Assembly: GCF_902806455.1 (NCBI RefSeq)
Contig: NZ_CADCWQ010000001.1
Span: 1,984,001 to 2,048,000, forward strand
Length of the DNA stretch: 64,000 nt
Source: Virgibacillus doumboii
Lineage (GTDB): Bacteria; Bacillota; Bacilli; Bacillales; Amphibacillaceae
Direction of reading: 5' to 3'
Shown here: piece by piece, positions 56,324 through 64,000 of the stretch
How the letters are laid out: each line of letters opens with the position of its first letter
How positions within the stretch are numbered: the first letter of the stretch is position 1
Notes under the pieces: model-generated
Seen by the model: the letters and a program-made list of their open reading frames with translations, nothing else
Told to the model about the DNA's origin: nothing
Databases searched by the model: none
Made by a program: the position numbers and the translations under genes

Positions 56324-57565
56324 TTATGAACTTGTTTTAAGAGAAGGATGTATGTATACAAATGATGCAACGGTAGCAATAACACCTCCGAATATAATTG
56401 TAGTTTCTGTTCCAAACTGATCTGCAATATAACCCGCTGCCAAAGCTGCAACTGGCATTAATATCCACGTCATAAATCGACTTGTAGCTTGCACTCGTCC
56501 TAATAAATGATCCGGACTAAGTGTTTGCCGGATTGTTACAATACAGGGACTCATAATGGAAGCAGATAATGTACCCAATGCATTCATTATCACTAATATC
56601 ATAAAAGCATCAAAAAGCCCAAACACTACGATTGAAATACCTCCTATTGTTCCTGACAAAAATAGGATACTTCTATATGAAAAATATTTCTTCAATACGT
56701 TTGTCAATAGCGAACCACCTATCGCAGCAATTCCTCCAATGGAAAGTAAATAACCTATTTGTTCCACACTAAATCCTACTGAAGCTTTTAAGTGAATCAC
56801 CAGCATTGTTAAAAAAAGCGTTGTTCCAAAAACTGAAAAGAGCATGGCAATGTTAGTAAAGAAAATAGGTTTTTGTTTAATCACAAAGTCAAATCCTTCT
56901 TTTATTTCAGTAAATACCATTGCATTCCCTTTTCTTTCATTTTGCTGTGCATTACTATTAATATCCAGACTTAGGACGACAAGGAAACCGATCAAAAAGC
57001 TTATACTATTTACTAGCAGTCCCAACCCAGGGTCAGCAATACTTATAATTATGCCTCCCAATCCCGGAGCAACGAAAACTGCTGTATGAAGTATCCCGGT
57101 ATTAATAGAATTAACCAGTTGCAAATCCTTTTTCCGGACCAACTTAGGTATGGATGCGAATTGGCAAGTATTATAGATTTGAGTTAAAACCCCAACTATT
57201 AATGCACCTATATAGATTTCCCAAATATAAAGTGAGTTGACCATATGCAAGGAACCCATTACACCTATCGTAAAAAATCTTCCCATATCACAAATTATTA
57301 ATATCCTCTTGCGGTTAAATCGATCCGCCAATAGTCTGGTGAATGGCTGAATCAAAACCGGCAACCTCTCTAATGCTGCAACAATTCCCATGCTCATGGG
57401 AGAACCAGTTATGGCTAATACGATTAATGGGAGTGCTATTAAGTAAATTTGATCTCCAAAAAAAGAAACCAGATTCCCTCCTATGAACCTGAAAACCTGA
57501 TAATTTCTTTTAAATTCAGGTACTGCTTCTTTATCTGAATAAAAATGTACATGCGATTCACTCAT
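56324..57565 (-). CDS. MFS transporter (MFS_3 type exporter)
   Basis: 413-residue major facilitator with about 12 membrane segments and the loop motif RLLADRFNRKRILI (about 76-89). It resembles macrolide/siderophore exporters of the MFS_3 family, which are proton-driven. It follows the ArsR-type regulator by 17 nt, so it is the likely target of that regulator. Drug substrate unknown. Confidence 0.88.
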   Translation of the reverse strand: MSESHVHFYSDKEAVPEFKRNYQVFRFIGGNLVSFFGDQIYLIALPLIVLAITGSPMSMGIVAALERLPVLIQPFTRLLADRFNRKRILIICDMGRFFTIGVMGSLHMVNSLYIWEIYIGALIVGVLTQIYNTCQFASIPKLVRKKDLQLVNSINTGILHTAVFVAPGLGGIIISIADPGLGLLVNSISFLIGFLVVLSLDINSNAQQNERKGNAMVFTEIKEGFDFVIKQKPIFFTNIAMLFSVFGTTLFLTMLVIHLKASVGFSVEQIGYLLSIGGIAAIGGSLLTNVLKKYFSYRSILFLSGTIGGISIVVFGLFDAFMILVIMNALGTLSASIMSPCIVTIRQTLSPDHLLGRVQATSRFMTWILMPVAALAAGYIADQFGTETTIIFGGVIATVASFVYIHPSLKTSS

Positions 57566-57582
57566 CTCTTTTCCCCCAAAAA

Positions 57583-58629
57583 TTATTTTTCCTGCAAAAA
57601 TTGATTTAGTTCTCCCGGTAATAGACTTAATGTCTGCTCGTTCACTTCATATTTGGCAGCGTCATTAAGCACTAATCTTGCCGACTTTAATATCTTCAAA
57701 TGATGATGAACCGTTGTTTTTCCCATATTTAATTCATCCGTTAATTCCTGCAGAGATAAATTTTTTTCTATTATCATTTTTAAAATCTTTAATCGTGTCT
57801 CGTCTCCGAGTGCTTTATATCTTTGTACAAGCATTTTATTTGGTACATATTTACTTTCAGGTGAGATACTCTCATTCGCTATCGGATAATAGATGACTTT
57901 GGCCCCTGCTATATCTGCCTCTACGTTCCAGGGACGATAAATAAAATGAGGTATGAGGATGACCTTATAAACACTAGGTTCTGGACGATAGCTCATGCCA
58001 TCTGTTGCCCACTCGATAAATTGTTCCGGCTCCAATTTTTTCATCATTCTTTCTTTTGATTCCATATCCCTGGTAAGCACTTGTTGCAGCATTTCTGTTT
58101 CAGGTTCTATAACTGTCTTATACCAACCAGACATTACTTCAATCAGATGGTCTTTTAATTCTTCTGTATCTGCATTACTAATAAATTCTAAGTATGAAGG
58201 AAGAAAAGAATTTCCTTTTGTACTATCTTGCAACTTCTTAAGAGCTTTCTCTGAACCCTGTATTAATTCTTTTTTTGTCACTTCATGATCTCTTCCAAGA
58301 TACGGTATTGCGATTTCCATTAACTCTTCTGAAGAGAGGTTTCGAACAAAATCAGCAAATGTTGATAAATCCCTGAAGTCTTTCTGATGCAATAATTGAA
58401 GTAAGGTCTTCCATGTATTATGGTTTTGCACATATTCAAGTTGGGCAATCATATTTTCAGACAGCGACTTTTTAATACTCTTCCGCTTTTCACTGGACAG
58501 ATCAAGCGTATCTACCAAAGACGTATTTGTAATAGCCGCAATCCCTAACGCAGCTTCCCATAAAAGCGAATATTTCAGCTCTATCTTGTACGTTTCTTTT
58601 TTCTTTGTTCCCATTGAAAATAAATCCAT
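57583..58629 (-). CDS. ArsR-family transcriptional regulator with a large N-terminal domain
   Basis: 348 residues from ATG 58629 (MDLFSMGTKKKETYK), with AAGGAGGTAATTTA upstream; the open frame to 58677 runs through the promoter. The C-terminal winged HTH is at about 265-345 (YKALGDETRLKILKMI, LNMGKTTVHHHLKIL). The N-terminal 250 residues are helical with a DUF5937-like feel and no metal-binding Cys cluster, so metal sensing is unlikely. Co-transcribed with the MFS exporter, under a palindromic promoter, which suggests autoregulation. Confidence 0.88.
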   Translation of the reverse strand: MDLFSMGTKKKETYKIELKYSLLWEAALGIAAITNTSLVDTLDLSSEKRKSIKKSLSENMIAQLEYVQNHNTWKTLLQLLHQKDFRDLSTFADFVRNLSSEELMEIAIPYLGRDHEVTKKELIQGSEKALKKLQDSTKGNSFLPSYLEFISNADTEELKDHLIEVMSGWYKTVIEPETEMLQQVLTRDMESKERMMKKLEPEQFIEWATDGMSYRPEPSVYKVILIPHFIYRPWNVEADIAGAKVIYYPIANESISPESKYVPNKMLVQRYKALGDETRLKILKMIIEKNLSLQELTDELNMGKTTVHHHLKILKSARLVLNDAAKYEVNEQTLSLLPGELNQFLQEK

Positions 58630-58648
58630 TAAATTACCTCCTTTCTTT

Positions 58649-58689
58649 ATTCTAATATTTTTGAATATAAAATTCAATAAAATTAGAAT
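58649..58689 (-). promoter_or_regulatory. Promoter embedded in a large inverted repeat
   Basis: On the minus strand -35 TTGAAT (58672-58677), a 17-bp spacer and -10 TAGAAT (58649-58654) lie inside an inverted repeat whose arms are ATTCTAATATTTTTGAAT and ATTCAATAAAATTAGAAT (2 mismatches). TTGAAT/ATTCAA forms the inner half. A repressor bound here would block the promoter. Confidence 0.75.
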
Positions 58690-58695
58690 ATATTA

Positions 58696-58729
58696 TTCAA
58701 AAAAATTGACACTCCTATTGAAGAGTGTC
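58696..58729 (-). terminator. Terminator of the pyr operon
   Basis: GACACTC and GAGTGTC pair perfectly across 8 nt and are followed on the minus strand by AATTTTTTT. It ends the pyr transcript 48 bp after pyrE. Confidence 0.9.
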
Positions 58730-58776
58730 TTAAATCCTATCTCTTTATTGCAAATTTCACCTGATTTTTTAATAAA

Positions 58777-59374
58777 CTACAATTCTTCCCGCCACCCTTG
58801 CAGCTTCCTCTTTTCCTCTTCATCAATTTTCCCGTCAGCAGCAAGTAACTTCAGAATTTCATCATAACCAGTAATCGTTTGGTAAGTTAATTTTGCTTTT
58901 TTGAATTGCTGCTTTGACTTTTCTAATCCGTACGTAAATATCGCCAATACCCCGAGTATATCAGCACCTTCCTGTTGCAGTGCCTTTGCCGCCTCAATAG
59001 ACGATCCGCCCGTGGAAATCAGATCCTCTATGACAACAACGCGTTGTCCTTTTTCAATAGTACCTTCTATCTGATTACCTTTGCCATGTCCTTTTGGTTT
59101 TGAGCGGACATATACCATTGGCAAATCAAGTTTATCAGCAATCCATGCCGCATGAGGAATACCTGCCGTTGCGCAACCTGCAATCACATCAGGTTTTTGA
59201 TCCATCTGTTCGATCAGTTGGACAAATGCCTCAGCAATATTCGTTCGTAATTCCGGATAAGACATGGTTAGCCTGTTATCACAATATATTGGTGATTTAA
59301 TTCCTGATGTCCATGTAAAATAATCATCCGTACGTATTTTCACAGCTTCAATGTCTAATAGATTCCTTGCAATT

Positions 59375-59391
<17 letters not shown>
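58777..59391 (-). CDS. pyrE: Orotate phosphoribosyltransferase
   Basis: Makes OMP from orotate and PRPP. The PRPP motif is VVVIEDLISTGGSSIEA (about 114-130), with TWTSGIKSPIYCDNR near residue 27. Length 204. GGAGTGGGGAA precedes the ATG, and the gene overlaps pyrF by 17 nt. Last gene of the operon. Confidence 0.96.
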
Positions 59392-61750
<2,359 letters not shown>

Positions 61751-61754
<4 letters not shown>

Positions 61755-64000
61755 GATAGGACAACCTTTTTCTTTGTTAATGGTTTAGCACTAAAGGTAG
61801 TTGAATCGATCACATTTAAAATAGCACTTGCTGTATCCAGGTTGGTTAAACAAGCAATACCATGCTCTACAGCTTCTCGTCGGATCATAAATCCGTCTGA
61901 ACGCGGCTGTTTTCCTGAAGAGAGAGTATTAACTACAAACTGGACATCGCCATTTTCGATTATGGATAATACATTTTTTTCAGGTGAGCCAATTTTTTCT
62001 ACTTGCGTAACCGGAATACCTGCCCTTCTCATGTAAGAAGCGGTGCCTTCTGTTGCATACAACTGAAAGCCAAGCTGGTGAAAGCGATCTGCAATTTCCG
62101 TTGTTTCCTCCTTATCCTTATCTGATACAGTCAGGAGTACTGCACCTTCCTGTGGTACGGATAAACCAGCAGCTATAAGCCCCTTATATAATGCCTTTTC
62201 CAATGTTTTATCATGGCCGATTGCCTCACCGGTTGATTTCATTTCAGGTCCAAGGATCGTATCGACACTTCGTAATTTTTCAAACGAAAATACCGGTACT
62301 TTGACAGAAACGATATCCTGTTCAGGTAACATCCCTGTTTGATATCCCATATTGGTTAGCGAATCCCCTAAAATGCACCTTGTGGCAACGTTCGCCATTG
62401 TCACACCTGTCATTTTACTCAAAAACGGTATGGTTCTGCTTGCTCTTGGATTAACTTCCAGAACATACACATCATTATTGCAAACGATAAACTGGATATT
62501 GATTAATCCTTTAACATTTAGTCCCCGGGCTATTTTTAATGTTGCCTCCATACATTGCTGTCTGACAGATTCACTGATCCGCTGCGGAGGATAAACGGCA
62601 ATCGAATCGCCTGAGTGGACACCCGATCGTTCGATATGCTCCATAATCCCTGGTACGATAACCGATTCGCCGTCGCTTATTGCATCCACTTCCACTTCGA
62701 TTCCAGTTATATATTTATCTATAAGAATTGGATGCGTATCATCCGCGCCGTTGGATTTTGCTAAATATGTGTGAAGTTCGTCATCATCATAAACTATTTC
62801 CATACGGCTTCCGCCGATAACATAAGATGGTCTTACCAATACCGGATAGCCAATTTCGTTAGCTGCTTCCAATACCTGACTCGGTTTTTTAACCGTTTTA
62901 CCCTCTGGCCGCAGTAAATTGAGATCAGTTAAAAGCTTTTCGAATTTATCACGGTCCTCGGCTTTATCAATTGCCTCCAGATTCGTACCAAGTATGTTGA
63001 CATTACGTCGTTGCAGGCCTTCTGCCAGATTGATTGCTGTTTGTCCGCCAAATTGAACGATTACCCCTTCTGGCTGTTCCAGGTTGATAACATGCATGAC
63101 ATCTTCGAGCGTAAGCGGTTCAAAATAGAGCTTATCCGAAATACTGAAATCGGTTGACACTGTTTCCGGGTTGTTATTCATGATGATAGCTTCGTAACCC
63201 ATTTCTTTAATGGCTAAAACCGAATGTACCGTCGCATAATCAAACTCAATCCCCTGACCGATCCGGATAGGCCCTGAACCAAGCACAAGGATTTTTTTAC
63301 GTTCAGAGCGGATGGACTCATTTTCGTCTTCATACGAACTGTAAAAATAAGGTGTTTCCGACTCAAATTCACCTGCACATGTATCGACCATTTTATAGAC
63401 AGGTGTGATGGAATGTTCGATTCGCTGATTATATACCTGATCCTCTGTTACATTCCATAGACGGGCAATGTGTTTATCGGCAAACCCAAGTTCTTTTACT
63501 TCCTGTAAAACTTCCTGTGAATATTTATTTTTATTAAGGTTCGTCTCAATTTCAATTAATTGCTGTATCTTAATAAGGAAAAACCGGTCTATTTTAGTTA
63601 ACTGGAATATTTCTTCAACGGTCATGCCCCGCCTTATTACTTCCGCGAGAACAAACAGCCGTTCATCGTCAGCTTTTTGTAAGCGTGTTTTCAATTCATC
63701 AAGCGATAAATCAACCAAACTTTTCAGCCATAATTCTTCCGTTCCGATATCCAATGACCGGATCCCTTTTAATAAAGATTCCTCAAAATTTCGTCCAATC
63801 GACATTATTTCCCCTGTTGCTTTCATTTGTGTACCAAGGTAACGATTACCATTTACGAATTTATCGAACGGAAAACGTGGTATTTTCGTTACAACATAAT
63901 CAAGGGCAGGCTCAAAACAGGCATAAGTCGTTCCTGTTATTGGATTAATAATTTCATCCATTGTCAGTCCAACTGCAATTTTTGCTGCCATTTTTGCAAT
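61751..64000 (-). CDS. carB: Carbamoyl-phosphate synthase large subunit, N-terminal part beyond the window
   Basis: Makes carbamoyl phosphate for pyrimidines and arginine. About 749 C-terminal residues are visible; the frame is open to base 64000, so the first ATP-grasp domain is mostly missing. Seen are part of the first half, the oligomerisation region, the second ATP-grasp domain ([36 protein letters not shown]) and the C-terminal MGS-like allosteric domain (about 615 onward in the visible part). It is the upstream gene of pyrK here; being in the pyr operon it is likely the pyrimidine-specific copy (PyrAB). Confidence 0.96.

Overview
This window reads as the chromosome of a low-GC Gram-positive spore-former of the family Bacillaceae, most likely the Oceanobacillus/Virgibacillus/Lentibacillus group. 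The reasons are the AT-rich composition, strong Shine-Dalgarno sites, intrinsic terminators with U-tracts, a gene for the sporulation peptide SpoVM, and a gene order that matches the B. subtilis block yloA-yloB-...-rplS-rbgA, read here almost entirely on the minus strand. The genus is an inference from gene content; there is no rRNA here to confirm it.

Layout. 1-3.8 kb: the start of a BceR-type response regulator (cut by the window edge), a two-gene SDR/acyl-CoA-synthetase operon, and an exact 52-bp tandem array. 3.85-9.7 kb: translation and secretion genes rbgA, signal peptidase I, rplS, trmD, rimM, ylqD, khpA, rpsP and ffh. 9.7-16.7 kb: ylxM, ftsY, smc, a DUF1128 gene on the plus strand, and rnc. 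16.5-20.1 kb: the phospholipid/fatty-acid set acpP, fabG, fabD, plsX and fapR, with a FapR-like operator in front. 20.2-23.8 kb: recG, sdaAA and sdaAB. 23.9-28.2 kb: an accessory island on the plus strand. It has a helix-turn-helix protein fused to a catalytically dead F1-ATPase beta-like domain under two palindromes, then a purine-type NCS2 permease, then a scatter of decayed genes and a GNAT. 28.2-30.9 kb: telA/xpaC and a small membrane protein. 31.2-50.3 kb: the conserved block fakA (yloV), yloU, rpmB, spoVM, thiN, rpe, rsgA, prkC, prpC, rsmB, fmt, priA, coaBC, rpoZ, gmk, remA, yloC and the Ca2+-ATPase yloB. The usual def and rlmN are absent from it. 50.4-52.4 kb: rqcH, behind a strongly folded leader-like element. 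52.6-58.7 kb: accessory stress genes (ohr, a LysR/methyltransferase divergent pair, a ring-cleaving dioxygenase, an ArsR-regulated MFS exporter). 58.8-64 kb: the distal part of the pyrimidine operon, carB(partial)-pyrK-pyrD-pyrF-pyrE, with its terminator.

Most core genes are tightly packed, with 1-4 nt overlaps that suggest translational coupling. Non-coding interest lies in the 52-bp array, two families of interspersed repeats (a TTCCGTTAT family in two intergenic regions 37 kb apart, and a MITE-like element with a truncated relative), a GC-rich inverted-repeat region near spoVM, and several promoter/operator palindromes. The best candidate for something undescribed is the HTH/F1-beta-like fusion at 23991-25034 with its own operator pair.
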